From positions 124,001 to 188,000 of the forward strand of contig NZ_JALZWP010000005.1 in the NCBI RefSeq assembly GCF_023336755.1: a DNA stretch of 64,000 bases, given 5' to 3'. The stretch comes from Roseinatronobacter domitianus (GTDB taxonomy: Bacteria > Pseudomonadota > Alphaproteobacteria > Rhodobacterales > Rhodobacteraceae). Every line of letters starts with the position of its first letter. The first letter of the stretch is position 1. Made by a program: the position numbers and the translations under genes. Below, in pieces: positions 38,307 through 48,041 of the stretch. Below the pieces are notes generated by a model. It was not told where the DNA came from, made no database searches, and saw only the letters and a list, made by a program, of their open reading frames with translations.

Positions 38307-39464
38307 TTAGGGTGCGCCCTGCGATCTGGCGAATTGCAGAAGTGCTTCACCGAATGCTCTGAGGTGTTCGCTTTGAGAGGCGAGCGCCATTGCCGTGCCT
38401 GTGGCAGCAGCAGTTCTGACGCTTGTTTTGACCGCCAGATCAGCCAAAGCACCGCAATATTTCGCAATGGTAACAGAGGCAGTTTTTAGAGAAGCGCCTA
38501 TCCGCGCGAGAACTGTCGGGTCAGGATCGGGCTTTTCGAGTTCTTGCGCGGCCTCTTCCAGCGCCGCACAGATGATGGTGACTTCCTTTTGCGCTGCAAC
38601 GGTTTCGTCGACCAATTCGGGCGGGTTGTTGTGGCTGCGATGCTCAACGGATTGGAGGCGCTGTTTGAGCTGCGCGATTTCCTCTTTCAACGCGCGGGCA
38701 TCTTTGGCGAGGGTGTGCTGTTCCACAATCCGCTGGATCAGCGCGTTGACGTGGTCGGCGCCTTTGTCCCAGTCGGCGGGGTCGATGAGGGCGATCTTGG
38801 TGAGCAGGTCGTAGTCTTGCGGGCGGCCATAGAGGGCGTTTTCATACCACTCGACCCAGAAGCGCCAATTCTCATGGAAGTCGAGTAGTGGCTCCTTGAC
38901 ACTTTCATGCCAAACTATCAGATCGCCGTTCTCTTCGGGACCAAAAGCCTCCAATTCGTCGGTAGGTGGCCACAGAGGAAAACTGTGTAGTTCTTGTGAC
39001 TCGACCAGTCGCTGCACATCTCTCGCGAATGTTGGACCCAGTAGTTCTTCCGCAAGCGCGTCAGATGAGTATTCGACTGATTGGCTACTAGGTTCCCAAA
39101 TCACTTGCGAATACATGGCTTTGCATGCTCGCTGTGCTGCCGCCTTGGCTGCAAAGCGCCCAGCAACAGGATCGCCATCGAAAGGGACATCTTTTGCGGC
39201 GCTAATAGCGGCTTCCTTCGCCAGACTGGATGAAAGCGATGATACCAGTAACGCACGAAAGCCTTTTAGAACCTCGTCCTGGCCATCTTCGTTAAGTCCA
39301 AAAAGGACGCTGTCGACGAACAACGGCAATACCCGCATCGCCGCACGATGCGCGATCGTCACCGCCCAGCGGCGGGCGGTTTCGCGCTCTGCCTCCGTCT
39401 CTTGCGGCAGGCTTTCCAGCCATGCCTGCAAGCTGTCGGCGTCCTTGATCTCCTCCGCCCGCAC
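38307..39464 (-). CDS. hypothetical protein with HNNPPE motif
   Basis: 385 residues from a GTG at 39464, four bases after the gamma-carbonic anhydrase stop. No signal peptide. Three parts: a helical N-terminal region (residues 1-120), a Trp-rich middle with [18 protein letters not shown] (196-213) and [13 protein letters not shown], then a coiled-coil (255-272) leading to the HNNPPE motif (278-283), and an Ala-rich C-terminal helix region. The HNNPP motif recurs in alphaproteobacterial hypothetical proteins of no known function. The central coding region looks less GC-rich than its neighbours, which suggests an accessory gene. No function can be assigned. Confidence 0.75.
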   Translation of the reverse strand: MRAEEIKDADSLQAWLESLPQETEAERETARRWAVTIAHRAAMRVLPLFVDSVLFGLNEDGQDEVLKGFRALLVSSLSSSLAKEAAISAAKDVPFDGDPVAGRFAAKAAAQRACKAMYSQVIWEPSSQSVEYSSDALAEELLGPTFARDVQRLVESQELHSFPLWPPTDELEAFGPEENGDLIVWHESVKEPLLDFHENWRFWVEWYENALYGRPQDYDLLTKIALIDPADWDKGADHVNALIQRIVEQHTLAKDARALKEEIAQLKQRLQSVEHRSHNNPPELVDETVAAQKEVTIICAALEEAAQELEKPDPDPTVLARIGASLKTASVTIAKYCGALADLAVKTSVRTAAATGTAMALASQSEHLRAFGEALLQFARSQGAP

Positions 39465-39468
39465 CCGC

Positions 39469-39996
39469 CTACTCCAACGCCACCAGACCCGCCTTGAAGC
39501 GGGCCATGTTGGCGCGGTAGCCTTCGGCGGATTTGAGCAGCTTCGCCTGCGCGGCCTCGTCCAACTCGCGCACCACGCGACCGGGCGACCCCATCACCAG
39601 CGAGCCGTCGGGGATCTCTTTCCCCTCCGTCACCAGCGCCCCCGCCCCGATAAGGCAACCGCGCCCGATCTTCGCGCCGTTCAGCACCGTCGCGCCCATG
39701 CCGATGAGCGAGCCGTCGCCGATGGTGCAGCCATGCAGCATCGCCTTGTGCCCGATGGTGCAATTCGCACCGATCACCAGCGGATAGCCCATATCGGTGT
39801 GCAGCACGCAGTTTTCCTGAATGTTGCTGCCGGGGCCGACGGTAATCGCCTCATTATCGCCGCGCAGGGTGCAGTTGAACCAGACCGACGCGCCCGAATG
39901 CAGCACGATGTCGCCGATCAAGTGCGACCCCGGCGCGACCCAATAATCGCCATCCTCGGGCAAGGTGGGGCGGCGGTCGCCCAGCGCGTAAAGCAT
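39469..39996 (-). CDS. gamma-carbonic anhydrase family protein
   Basis: 175 residues of left-handed beta-helix. Conserved metal-site region NCTIGHKAMLHGCTIGDGSLIGMG with the His pair, plus RGDN (LRGDNEAITVG) and NIQENCVLH. Relatives include CamH, YrdA and PaaY; many members lack proven CO2 hydration activity. The ATG at 39996 shares one base with the upstream dehydrogenase stop (TGATG). Confidence 0.9.
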   Translation of the reverse strand: MLYALGDRRPTLPEDGDYWVAPGSHLIGDIVLHSGASVWFNCTLRGDNEAITVGPGSNIQENCVLHTDMGYPLVIGANCTIGHKAMLHGCTIGDGSLIGMGATVLNGAKIGRGCLIGAGALVTEGKEIPDGSLVMGSPGRVVRELDEAAQAKLLKSAEGYRANMARFKAGLVALE

Positions 39997-40874
39997 CACG
40001 CGCCCCCCAGTTTGCGCAGCCGCTCAATCAGGCTGGAGGTGTCCCACCGCCCGCCGCCCATGGCTTGCACGTCCTTGTAGAACTGGTCGACAAGGGCGGT
40101 CACGGGCAGGGACGCGCCGACCTCATCGGCGGCGGCAAGGCAGATGGCCAGATCCTTGCGCATCCAGTCCACGGCAAAGCCATGGTTGAATTCGCCATCC
40201 AGCATGGTGCCGTGGCGGTTGGCCATTTGCCATGACCCGGCGGCACCCTGAGAGATGACCTCGATCACCGCGCGGCCATCCATGCCGGATTTCTCGCCGA
40301 AATGCAGCGCCTCTGACAGGCCTTGGACTAGCCCGGCAATGCAGATCTGGTTCATCATCTTGGCGACCTGCCCCGCGCCGCTGTCGCCCATGCGTTTGCA
40401 CACGCGGGCATAGGCGGCCATGACGGGTTCGGCGCGGTCGTAATGCGCGGCATCGCCCCCGCACATGATGGACAGGACGCCATTTTCCGCGCCAGCCTGC
40501 CCGCCGGACACAGGCGCGTCGACAAAGCCAAGGCCCAGAGCCCCGGCAGCTTCGTTCATTTCGCGCGTGACCTGAGCCGACACTGTCGTGTGATCGACAA
40601 AGAGCGCGCCTTTGGACATGCCAGCAAAGGCCCCGTCCGGCCCGGTGCAGACGCCGCGCAGGTCGTCATCATTGCCAACGCAGGCCATCACGAATTCGGC
40701 CCCTTGGGCGGCTTTGGCGGGTGTCGCGGCCCAAGCGCCGCCATGGGTGGCCACCCAAGCCTCGGCCTTTGCGGTGGTGCGGTTATAGACCGTCACGTCG
40801 TGGCCCGCCTTGGCCAGATGCCCCGCCATCGGCGCGCCCATCACCCCCAAGCCCAGAAATGCCAGTTTTGCCAT
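39996..40874 (-). CDS. NAD(P)-dependent 3-hydroxyisobutyrate-dehydrogenase-like protein
   Basis: A beta-hydroxyacid dehydrogenase of 292 residues. Rossmann signature FLGLGVMGAPMAGHLAKAGH (residues 5-24), substrate motif FVDAPVSGGQAGAENG, and the catalytic Lys in GAGQVAKMMNQ. The substrate could be 3-hydroxyisobutyrate, tartronate semialdehyde or a similar acid; the sequence alone does not decide. The ATG at 40874 has GGGAGAGA upstream. First of three genes read toward murB. Confidence 0.88.
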   Translation of the reverse strand: MAKLAFLGLGVMGAPMAGHLAKAGHDVTVYNRTTAKAEAWVATHGGAWAATPAKAAQGAEFVMACVGNDDDLRGVCTGPDGAFAGMSKGALFVDHTTVSAQVTREMNEAAGALGLGFVDAPVSGGQAGAENGVLSIMCGGDAAHYDRAEPVMAAYARVCKRMGDSGAGQVAKMMNQICIAGLVQGLSEALHFGEKSGMDGRAVIEVISQGAAGSWQMANRHGTMLDGEFNHGFAVDWMRKDLAICLAAADEVGASLPVTALVDQFYKDVQAMGGGRWDTSSLIERLRKLGGA

Positions 40875-40972
40875 AGTCTCTCTCCCTCTCGAATTCTTGT
40901 GATTGCGCATTGCGCGCATGACGCATAGCTATCAGCCCCAACGCAACGCAAAATGTAAAGCCCGTCTGCCCC

Positions 40973-43441
40973 GTGCCCATCTTTACCCTGTTCCGCTTGT
41001 TGGTCAGATTGTTTGCCGGTCTGGCGCTGCTGTCGCTTCTGGCGCTGTTCGCGGTGTATTTCTTTGTATCGCGGTCATTGCCCGATTATGACGGGCAGCG
41101 CGAAGTCGCGGGGATCAGCGCCCCGGTTGAAATCGTGCGCAACACCCATGCGGTGCCGCATATTTTCGGGGAACACGACTCTGATGTGTTCTTCGGGTTG
41201 GGCTATGCCCATGCTCAGGACCGATTCTGGCAGATGCAGATGTCACGGCGGATCGCGCAGGGACGTCTGTCAGAAATGTTTGGGGCGCGAACGCTGCGCA
41301 GTGACGAACTGATGCGGCGGCTGGATATTTATACGCTGTCGCGCGACGCGGTCGCCGCGCAGGACGCTCCCACGCAAGCGGCACTGCAAGCCTATGCCGA
41401 TGGCGTCAATGCATGGCTGATGCAGGTAAATGAGGGCGCGCAAGGGCGCGGCGCGCCAGAGTTCTTCCTGTTCGACGCGGAAATGCCGCTGTGGCAGCCC
41501 GCCGACAGCATTGCCATACTCAAACTGATTGCGGTGCAGCACAATACCCAGATTGCCCGTGAAGTGCGCCGCGCGCGTCTGTCGCTGGCGCTGAACGGCA
41601 CCGGGCTGGAAGCGGTTCTGCCAGATGTCATGCCGACCGGGGAGCGGACCGGGGTCGCCTATGAAGAGATGTTCCCCAATCTGCCAAGCGGCAGCGGGCC
41701 GCCACGATCAGAGATGCCGTTTCTATCCTTGGACAATCCGGCCTTGACCCGCTCTGCCAGCAGCATCGCCGCCGCGCCTGCGCGGGCGACCGCAGATGGC
41801 GCGCTTTTGGCCAATAGCCAGCATATGCTGCTGAGCGCCCCCTCTGAGATCTACCTTGCACGGCTTGAACTTAAGACCGGTGGCGTGATCGGGGCGACCG
41901 TGCCGGGCCTGCCGGTGGTGATATCCGGGCGCTCGCCGCATCTTGGCTGGGGCATGGGGGCGGCCTTTGTCGATGACAGCGATCTGTTCATCGAAGCTCT
42001 GAACCCCGAAGCACCCACGCAATACCGCACGCCCGACGGATGGTCGGAGTTCGAAAGCCGCGGGTCTATTATTCGCATAAAGGATGCCGACCCCGTCACC
42101 CTGACGCTGCGCTGGTCCGAGAATGGGCCGGTGCTGTCCGGCGGGCTGCTGGAGCTTGCCGGGATCACGCCGCCCGGCCATGTTGTGACGCTGGCATCCA
42201 CCGCGCTAAGCCGTGACGATACATCCATGACCGCCGCCATGCGCTTGATGCGCGCAGAAACCATGGAAGAGGCGATTGCAGCCGGCGAATTGCATGTCGC
42301 GCCAGCGCAGAACCTGACCCTTGTCACCCAAGACCGTATTGCGCAGCAAACCATCGGGCACATGCCTCGGCGCAGTGCCGAAGCCCAGACGCGCGGGCGC
42401 ATGCCAAGCCCCGGCTGGCGCAGCGAAAACCGTTGGTTGGGGCCGCTGCCCTATTCGGCCAACCCCAGCTTCATCGCCCCTGACAGCGGGATCGTGGCCC
42501 AGACCGGCAACCGCCTTCTGGAGCGCCCCTACCCCTTGCATGTGGCGCATGATTGGGGTGACACGCAGCGCATAGAGCGGCTGAACCATCTTGTTGGGGC
42601 GCGCAGTGTTCACACGCGCGACAGCCTGATCGAGGCGCAATTGGACACCGTCAGCCCTGCGGCCCGCCGCTTGTTGCCGCTGGTCGCCGCGAATCTTTGG
42701 TTCTCTGGCGATGCAGCAGCCGAGGGCACGCGCGCGCATACGCGCCAACGCGCGCTGCGGCTGTTGGCCGACTGGAACGGCGAGATGAACGAACATCTGC
42801 CGGAACCCCTGATTTATGCCGCCTGGATGAGCGCGCTTCAGCAGCGCTTGATCCGCGATGAACTGGGACCGCTGGCCGAGAGTTTCACCCATATCGACCC
42901 GATGTTCATCGAGCGCGTCTTTCACGATGATGACGGTGGCGCCGCATGGTGCGACATCATCCAGTCGAGCATCCGGGAAACTTGCGACGACATGGCGCTG
43001 ACCGCCTTGGACGATGCTGTGTTGCGACTGTCGGAACGGTTCGGTCCAAGCTTGGAAAGCTGGCGCTGGGGCGACGCGCACAGCGCGCGTCACGATCACC
43101 CCGTTCTACGCGACGCGGCGCTGCTGCGCTATGTCGTCAATATCCGGCAATCCACCTCTGGCGGCGATCACACGCTAAACTTGGCCCGCCAGTCGGGCGA
43201 CCCGACAGACCCGTTCGCCAATGTCCTGGGCGCGGTCTATCGCGGGGTCTACGATTTCGCAGATCCCGAAAGTTCGGTCTTCATCACCTCGACCGGGCAA
43301 TCGGGCCATCCGTTGTCACGGCACTATGACGATCTGGGCGATTTGTGGCGGCGCGGTGAATATATTCCCATGACGCTTGACCCGGATCTGGCGCGCGCGG
43401 GAACGATCGGGATTATCTCGCTTGTGCCGCAACCCCGCTGA
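40973..43441 (+). CDS. penicillin-acylase family Ntn hydrolase, nucleophile motif degenerate
   Basis: 822 residues from a GTG. One membrane helix or signal anchor (residues 5-33) precedes an alpha-chain region (TPHIFGEHDSDVFFGLGYAHAQDRFWQM type motif). The region normally holding the chain junction and catalytic Ser (SNxW) reads RSASSIAAAPAR (residues 260-271). Family members are secreted amidases cutting penicillins, acyl-homoserine lactones or other amides after self-cleavage. Later motifs are retained (LLAN, LSAPSEIYLARLEL, TGNRLLERPYP). The usual LLANDPHL is LLANSQHM. The enzyme may be inactive or use a shifted nucleophile. Confidence 0.85.
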   Translation: MPIFTLFRLLVRLFAGLALLSLLALFAVYFFVSRSLPDYDGQREVAGISAPVEIVRNTHAVPHIFGEHDSDVFFGLGYAHAQDRFWQMQMSRRIAQGRLSEMFGARTLRSDELMRRLDIYTLSRDAVAAQDAPTQAALQAYADGVNAWLMQVNEGAQGRGAPEFFLFDAEMPLWQPADSIAILKLIAVQHNTQIAREVRRARLSLALNGTGLEAVLPDVMPTGERTGVAYEEMFPNLPSGSGPPRSEMPFLSLDNPALTRSASSIAAAPARATADGALLANSQHMLLSAPSEIYLARLELKTGGVIGATVPGLPVVISGRSPHLGWGMGAAFVDDSDLFIEALNPEAPTQYRTPDGWSEFESRGSIIRIKDADPVTLTLRWSENGPVLSGGLLELAGITPPGHVVTLASTALSRDDTSMTAAMRLMRAETMEEAIAAGELHVAPAQNLTLVTQDRIAQQTIGHMPRRSAEAQTRGRMPSPGWRSENRWLGPLPYSANPSFIAPDSGIVAQTGNRLLERPYPLHVAHDWGDTQRIERLNHLVGARSVHTRDSLIEAQLDTVSPAARRLLPLVAANLWFSGDAAAEGTRAHTRQRALRLLADWNGEMNEHLPEPLIYAAWMSALQQRLIRDELGPLAESFTHIDPMFIERVFHDDDGGAAWCDIIQSSIRETCDDMALTALDDAVLRLSERFGPSLESWRWGDAHSARHDHPVLRDAALLRYVVNIRQSTSGGDHTLNLARQSGDPTDPFANVLGAVYRGVYDFADPESSVFITSTGQSGHPLSRHYDDLGDLWRRGEYIPMTLDPDLARAGTIGIISLVPQPR

Positions 43442-43469
43442 ACCTTGTCGCAGGCAACATGATTTGCGT

Positions 43470-43518
43470 GACTTTTAGGCAACTTTACGCCACGTTGCGC
43501 AAAAGTTGACCTAAAGTC
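43470..43518. promoter_or_regulatory. imperfect inverted repeat upstream of fadL-like gene
   Basis: Arms GACTTTTAGGCAAC (43470-43483) and GTTGACCTAAAGTC (43505-43518) are near-perfect inverted copies separated by 21 bases. It is about 100 bases before the FadL-like ATG and 30 bases after the acylase stop. It could be an operator for a dimeric regulator or a leader hairpin. No T-run follows, so it is not a simple terminator. Confidence 0.4.
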
Positions 43519-43615
43519 AAAAATGACAAATCCGTAACACCGGTAAAACTCGCGATCACTGCGTCATGCGCAGGCGGCGGGAGGGGATTCGCGCCGAGCG
43601 TGGGAGGAAGGTAAG

Positions 43616-44704
43616 ATGCGTAATGGTCTGATGGCAGCTTTGGCCTGTGCTGTGGCGTCGCCTGCGTTGGCAGGTGGCGTAGAACGGTCGACACAGCCAA
43701 TGTCGATTCTGTTCGAAGAGGGGCGTTATCTGGAAGCGGGCGCAAGTTTTGGCAGCCCAAGCCTGACCGGCAACCTTGCCGCTGGCTTCGGTAGCAGCCC
43801 GACCGGGAACATCGCCAAAAGTTTTTTCACCGGTGCCATCGGTTACAAGGCCGATATCAACGACAAGCTGTCCTATGCGATCATCTTTGACGAACCCATC
43901 GGGGCGGATGTCGTCTACCCCGCCGGGTCCGCGCTTGCCACGCTCAGCGGTGAGATCAAGAGCAAGGCGCTAACCGGCGTCCTGCGTTACAAGTTCGGCG
44001 GCGGGGTGTCTGCCTATGCCGGTCTGCGCTCTGTCTGGACCAGTGGTGCTGTGTCCATTCCAGCGGCTGTCGTAAGTGCGCTGGGTGGCCCTGCGGCAGA
44101 TTACGTCATGACCAGCAACACCGATCAAGCCTTTGGCTATCTGGTTGGGGTGGCCTATGAAAAACCCGAAATCGCCCTGCGCGTGGCTTTGACATACCAA
44201 TCAGAAATAGAGCATGGCTTTACCGCGCAAGAAAGCTTTGGCGGGGCACCGCTGCCCGCGACCGGCTTCAGCAGCACGATCCCCGATTCTCTGACACTGG
44301 ATTTTCGCAGCGGCGTGGCAAAAGATACGCTGGTGTTCGGGTCTGTGCGCTGGGTGAACTGGAAGGATTTCGTGATCCCGGCCCCGGCACTTGGCGTGAA
44401 CATCGTCAGCTACCCGAAGAACTCGATCACCTACACGCTTGGTGTGGGCCGCAAGTTCACCGAAAACTGGTCAGGGTCGATCAGCGTGTCGCATGACACC
44501 GGCACCGGCAACCCCACCAGCAATCTTGGCCCGGTCGGCAAGCGCAATTCCATTGGGTTGGGCGTGTCCTACACGCGCGACGCCATGACCATAAGCGCCG
44601 GTGTTCAGTATTCCCACATCGGGTCCGCCACCACCACGCTGGGCAGCACATTCGACGACAATTCCGCGGTCGGCGCCGGCATGCGGGTCGGTTTCCGTTT
44701 CTGA
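43616..44704 (+). CDS. FadL/TodX-family outer membrane transporter
   Basis: 362 residues. A signal peptide (LMAALACAVASPALA) is followed by GGVERSTQPMSILFEEG, the N-terminal hatch pattern of FadL-type porins. The remaining beta-strands end in GAGMRVGFRF with a terminal Phe. Such barrels carry long-chain fatty acids or hydrophobic organics across the outer membrane. Strong ribosome binding site GGGAGGAAGG. A terminator follows, so it is a single-gene unit. Confidence 0.9.
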   Translation: MRNGLMAALACAVASPALAGGVERSTQPMSILFEEGRYLEAGASFGSPSLTGNLAAGFGSSPTGNIAKSFFTGAIGYKADINDKLSYAIIFDEPIGADVVYPAGSALATLSGEIKSKALTGVLRYKFGGGVSAYAGLRSVWTSGAVSIPAAVVSALGGPAADYVMTSNTDQAFGYLVGVAYEKPEIALRVALTYQSEIEHGFTAQESFGGAPLPATGFSSTIPDSLTLDFRSGVAKDTLVFGSVRWVNWKDFVIPAPALGVNIVSYPKNSITYTLGVGRKFTENWSGSISVSHDTGTGNPTSNLGPVGKRNSIGLGVSYTRDAMTISAGVQYSHIGSATTTLGSTFDDNSAVGAGMRVGFRF

Positions 44705-44729
44705 GTAACCTGTGTTTCAGTATCATCAG

Positions 44730-44763
44730 CCCTGCTCATGCACCTGCATGGGCAGGGTTTTTT
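44730..44763 (+). terminator. Rho-independent terminator after fadL-like gene
   Basis: A 13-bp hairpin (CCCTGCTCATGCA / TGCATGGGCAGGG with one T-G wobble and a 2-base loop) is followed directly by six or more T. It lies 25 bases after the stop. Confidence 0.93.
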
Positions 44764-44835
44764 CGTCGCGCGGCTTGATTGACGCGCCACAAGGCACGGG
44801 ATAGCAAGACGCAACCTTGTTCAGGAAGCTGCCCG

Positions 44836-45690
44836 ATGCCCTTACCCTCTGCCCATGACTGGACCCACGCGCCTGCGCGTCGCGTCATGCTGTTTGGCAT
44901 GTCGGGCTTGGGCAAGACACATCTGGCAAAACTGCTGCGCGATGGCGGCGACTGGTTCCATTACTCGGTAGATTACCGGATCGGCACGCGCTACATGGGC
45001 GAATATATCGCCGACAACTTCAAGCGCGAAGCCATGCGCGTACCGCTGCTGCGCGAATTGCTGCTGACGGATTCGGTCTATATCTCGTCGAACATCACCT
45101 TCGACAACCTGGCCCCGCTCTCGACTTATCTGGGCAAGCCCGGCGACCCCGACAAAGGCGGGTTGCCCTTTGACGAATACATGCGCCGCCAAGACCAGCA
45201 CCGCGCTGCCGAGATCGCGGCGTTGCGCGACACGGTGCCGTTTATTGCGCGGGCCGAGGATCTGTATGGCTATCACAATTTCGTCTGCGACACCGGCGGG
45301 TCCATCTGCGAGGTGATTGACCCGTTCGACCCGCATGACACCTTGATGAACGAGTTGGCCGAGCATGTGCTGCCGGTCTGGATTGAAGGGTCGGATGCGC
45401 ATACGGCAGAACTGATCCGCCGTTTTGATCGCGCGCCCAAGCCCATGTATTATCAGCCCGATTTTCTGACCGCCGCGTGGGCCGACTACCTGTCACAAAC
45501 CGGCCAGCCCGAAGGCGCGGTCGACCCCGACGCTTTCGTACGCTGGACCTATGCGCGCGCGCTTGCACACCGCGCGCCGCGCTACCGGGCCATGGCAGCC
45601 ACATGGGGCGTGACCGTGACCGCCGAAGAGGTGGCCAAGATCACCGGTTGCGATAGTTTCAACGCCCTGATCGCCACCAAGCTGGACTGA
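44836..45690 (+). CDS. P-loop ATPase/kinase-like protein linked to metA
   Basis: 284 residues. Walker [15 protein letters not shown] at about residues 20-33. Later segments include [57 protein letters not shown] and a helical C-terminal half. It looks like a small-molecule kinase or regulatory ATPase rather than an AAA+ or ABC protein. I recognise no named family. metA starts only 4 bases after its stop, so the two are likely co-translated, which hints at a role near methionine or homoserine metabolism. A TTG start at 44779 is possible but lacks support. Confidence 0.75.
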   Translation: MPLPSAHDWTHAPARRVMLFGMSGLGKTHLAKLLRDGGDWFHYSVDYRIGTRYMGEYIADNFKREAMRVPLLRELLLTDSVYISSNITFDNLAPLSTYLGKPGDPDKGGLPFDEYMRRQDQHRAAEIAALRDTVPFIARAEDLYGYHNFVCDTGGSICEVIDPFDPHDTLMNELAEHVLPVWIEGSDAHTAELIRRFDRAPKPMYYQPDFLTAAWADYLSQTGQPEGAVDPDAFVRWTYARALAHRAPRYRAMAATWGVTVTAEEVAKITGCDSFNALIATKLD

Positions 45691-45694
45691 TAAA

Positions 45695-46612
45695 ATGCCC
45701 ATCAAACTGCCCGAAACCCTGCCCGCCTATGACGTGCTGTCGCGCGAAGGCGTTATGGTCATGTCGGACAGTGCCGCGTCCTTGCAAGATATTCGCCCCC
45801 TGCGCATCGGGCTGTTGAACCTGATGCCCAAAAAAATCCAGACTGAAAACCAGTTTGCCCGGCTGATCGGTGCGACACCCTTGCAGATTGAGTTCTCGCT
45901 CATCCGCATGACGGAGCATGAAACAAAGACCACCGCCGCCGCGCATATGGAGGAATTCTACCGCCCCTTCCAAGCGGTAAAGGATGAAAAATTCGACGGG
46001 CTTATCATCACCGGTGCGCCGATAGAGCATTTGGACTACACCGACGTCACCTATTGGGACGAATTGACCGAGGTGTTCGACTGGACGCAAACCCATGTCC
46101 ATCACACCTTCGGGGTGTGCTGGGGTGGCATGGCAATGCTGGCGCATTTCCACGGCGTGCCCAAGCACATACTGGCCGAAAAAGCGTTTGGCTGTTTCCG
46201 GCACCGCAACATGGCCCCCGCCTCTCCCTATCTGCGCGGGTTCTCTGACGATGTGCTGATCCCGGTCAGCCGCTGGACCGAATTGCGCCAGTCCGAGGTT
46301 GATGCGGTGGCGGGGCTGAACACGCTCATCGCATCGGACGAAGTCGGGCCTGCGCTGATCGAGGACCCCGCGCATCGGGCGCTGATGATCCTGAATCATT
46401 TTGAATACGACAGCACCACATTGAAAGAGGAATACGACCGCGACGTGGACGCGGGCAAGCCCATCGCGGTGCCACGAAATTACTACCCGGATGACAATCC
46501 CGCGCGCATGCCCATGAACAGGTGGCGAAGCCACGCGCATCTTCTATATGGCAACTGGATCAACCAGATATATCAGACAACACCCTATGACATTTCCCAG
46601 ATCGGTCGCTAA
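45695..46612 (+). CDS. metA: homoserine O-acyltransferase (MetA family)
   Basis: 305 residues. MetA acylates homoserine (succinyl or acetyl donor, not decided by family alone) to start methionine synthesis. Glutamine-amidotransferase-like fold: nucleophile Cys in GVCWGGMAM, His/Glu dyad in the C-terminal half (LNHFEYD). Opens [20 protein letters not shown]. The 3' end overlaps the following hydrolase gene by 26 bases. No SAM-II type leader was recognised upstream of the ATPase-metA unit. Confidence 0.95.
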   Translation: MPIKLPETLPAYDVLSREGVMVMSDSAASLQDIRPLRIGLLNLMPKKIQTENQFARLIGATPLQIEFSLIRMTEHETKTTAAAHMEEFYRPFQAVKDEKFDGLIITGAPIEHLDYTDVTYWDELTEVFDWTQTHVHHTFGVCWGGMAMLAHFHGVPKHILAEKAFGCFRHRNMAPASPYLRGFSDDVLIPVSRWTELRQSEVDAVAGLNTLIASDEVGPALIEDPAHRALMILNHFEYDSTTLKEEYDRDVDAGKPIAVPRNYYPDDNPARMPMNRWRSHAHLLYGNWINQIYQTTPYDISQIGR

Positions 46613-47528
46613 ACTGGCCCTGTTTTCAATGATTGCAGCCAGCACCATGGCCTGCGCCCGTGCGGCCAGCACATCCGATACGCCGCCAGAAGGCGCGTTT
46701 ATCGCGCTGGAGGGAGGGCGCGTGCATGCCGTAGTGCAAGGCAAAGGCCCGGATCTGGTGCTGATCCACGGTGCCAATGGCAATGCGCGCGATTTCACCT
46801 TCGAGCTTGCCGGGCGCATGGCCGCGGATTTCCGGGTGGTCGCGCTGGACCGTCCCGGATTTGGCCATTCGGACGCTTTCGGTGGGCCGGAAAGCCCCTT
46901 GGACCAAGCTGCGATCCTGCGCGCGGCGGCAGAGCGTTTGGGGGTAGAGCGGCCGATCGTGCTGGGCCATTCCTATGGCGGGGCGGTGGCGATGGCTTGG
47001 GCCTTGCAAGCGCCCGATGACGTGGCGGGTCTGACGCTTCTGGCGCCCGCGGTCTATCCGTGGCCGGGCGAATTGGGCTTGTGGTATCAGCTCTCATCTT
47101 CTTGGCTGGGCCAGAATGTCGTGTTGCCCTTGGTCGCAAACCTTGCCCCGCGCGCGGCGGTAAAGCGCAGTCTGGAAGGGGTATTTGCCCCTAACCCGGT
47201 GCCAGACGGGTATCTGGAGCATCTGGGGGTTGACCTGACACTGCGGGCCAGCCAACTTTCCCTGAACGCCTTGCAGGTCGACAGCCTGAAAGGCTACATA
47301 GAGGCGATGTCCCCGGGCTATCCGGCGCTGGAGATGCCAATAGAAATCGTCCATGGTTCAGACGACACAACCGTGGGGCTATCCTTTCATTCACAACGCA
47401 TGGCCGATACATTGGATAATGCCAATCTGACCATCCTGCCCAGTGTCGGCCATATGCCGCATCACGCCCGCCCTCAGGATGTGGCAGACGCGATCCGCCG
47501 CACCCATGCCCGCGCCCTTGCGCCCTAA
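46587..47528 (+). CDS. exported alpha/beta hydrolase
   Basis: 313 residues from the ATG at 46587, inside the metA 3' end. A signal-like N-terminus ([19 protein letters not shown]) precedes an alpha/beta hydrolase domain: oxyanion [10 protein letters not shown], nucleophile elbow GHSYGG, late Asp ([10 protein letters not shown]) and His (VGHMPHHA). Substrate unknown; general esterase or lipase-like. The rhodanese gene follows after 16 bases. Confidence 0.87.
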   Translation: MTFPRSVAKLALFSMIAASTMACARAASTSDTPPEGAFIALEGGRVHAVVQGKGPDLVLIHGANGNARDFTFELAGRMAADFRVVALDRPGFGHSDAFGGPESPLDQAAILRAAAERLGVERPIVLGHSYGGAVAMAWALQAPDDVAGLTLLAPAVYPWPGELGLWYQLSSSWLGQNVVLPLVANLAPRAAVKRSLEGVFAPNPVPDGYLEHLGVDLTLRASQLSLNALQVDSLKGYIEAMSPGYPALEMPIEIVHGSDDTTVGLSFHSQRMADTLDNANLTILPSVGHMPHHARPQDVADAIRRTHARALAP

Positions 47529-47544
47529 CACACCGGAGTCCGCG

Positions 47545-47964
47545 ATGCGCCATATTCTTCTTGCCCTTATCGTATCGCTTGGCCTTGGTGGCCCTGCCGT
47601 GGCGCAACAGCATTTCGTCGCCCAACCATCGGCCATGGAATTGCAAAGTGCCGATGTGTTGCTGGTTGATATTCGCCGCCCCGAGGAATGGAAGCAAACC
47701 GGCGTTCTTCCCAATGCGCATTTGCTGACCTACGAGCATTTCGACACGCCAGAGGCGTTTCTGGCCGCCCTTGCCCCAGAATTGGACGACCGCCCGGTAG
47801 CGCTGATCTGCCGGACGGGCAGCCGCACAAGCCGCGCCGCCCGCGCCGTGGCCGAATTGCTGGACCAACCTGTCATCGACATTCAGGGCGGCATTACCCG
47901 GCTGATGCGCGAGGGCTACCAACCGGACGCGCCAACACGCACCCAAGGCTGCGAAAGCTGCTAA
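47545..47964 (+). CDS. periplasmic single-domain rhodanese
   Basis: 139 residues from the ATG at 47545. A signal peptide (LALIVSLGLGGPAVAQ) is followed by a rhodanese domain with DIRRPEEW and active-site Cys loop CRTGSRTS. The last residues are CESC, a possible redox pair. It could transfer sulfane sulfur in the periplasm. Downstream GAPDH has its own spacing of 77 bases. Confidence 0.9.
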   Translation: MRHILLALIVSLGLGGPAVAQQHFVAQPSAMELQSADVLLVDIRRPEEWKQTGVLPNAHLLTYEHFDTPEAFLAALAPELDDRPVALICRTGSRTSRAARAVAELLDQPVIDIQGGITRLMREGYQPDAPTRTQGCESC

Positions 47965-48041
47965 ATCGCCTGCGTCTGCCCGCTTGATTTTTGCCCGCGC
48001 TTCATGTTAGCGCAAACGCAGAGTCAATCGGAGGGACTGCC

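Noticed and set aside
38204-38467. N-terminal extension of murB
   Set aside because: The extra 88 residues are low-complexity, cross the dispersed repeat and the 3' end of the neighbouring gene, and MurB homologs start near 38203.
44764-44835. possible SAM-II riboswitch before the ATPase-metA unit
   Set aside because: The conserved GUGAUUU and GCUAAA blocks in the right order are absent; only a short GCGCG/CGCGC pairing is seen.
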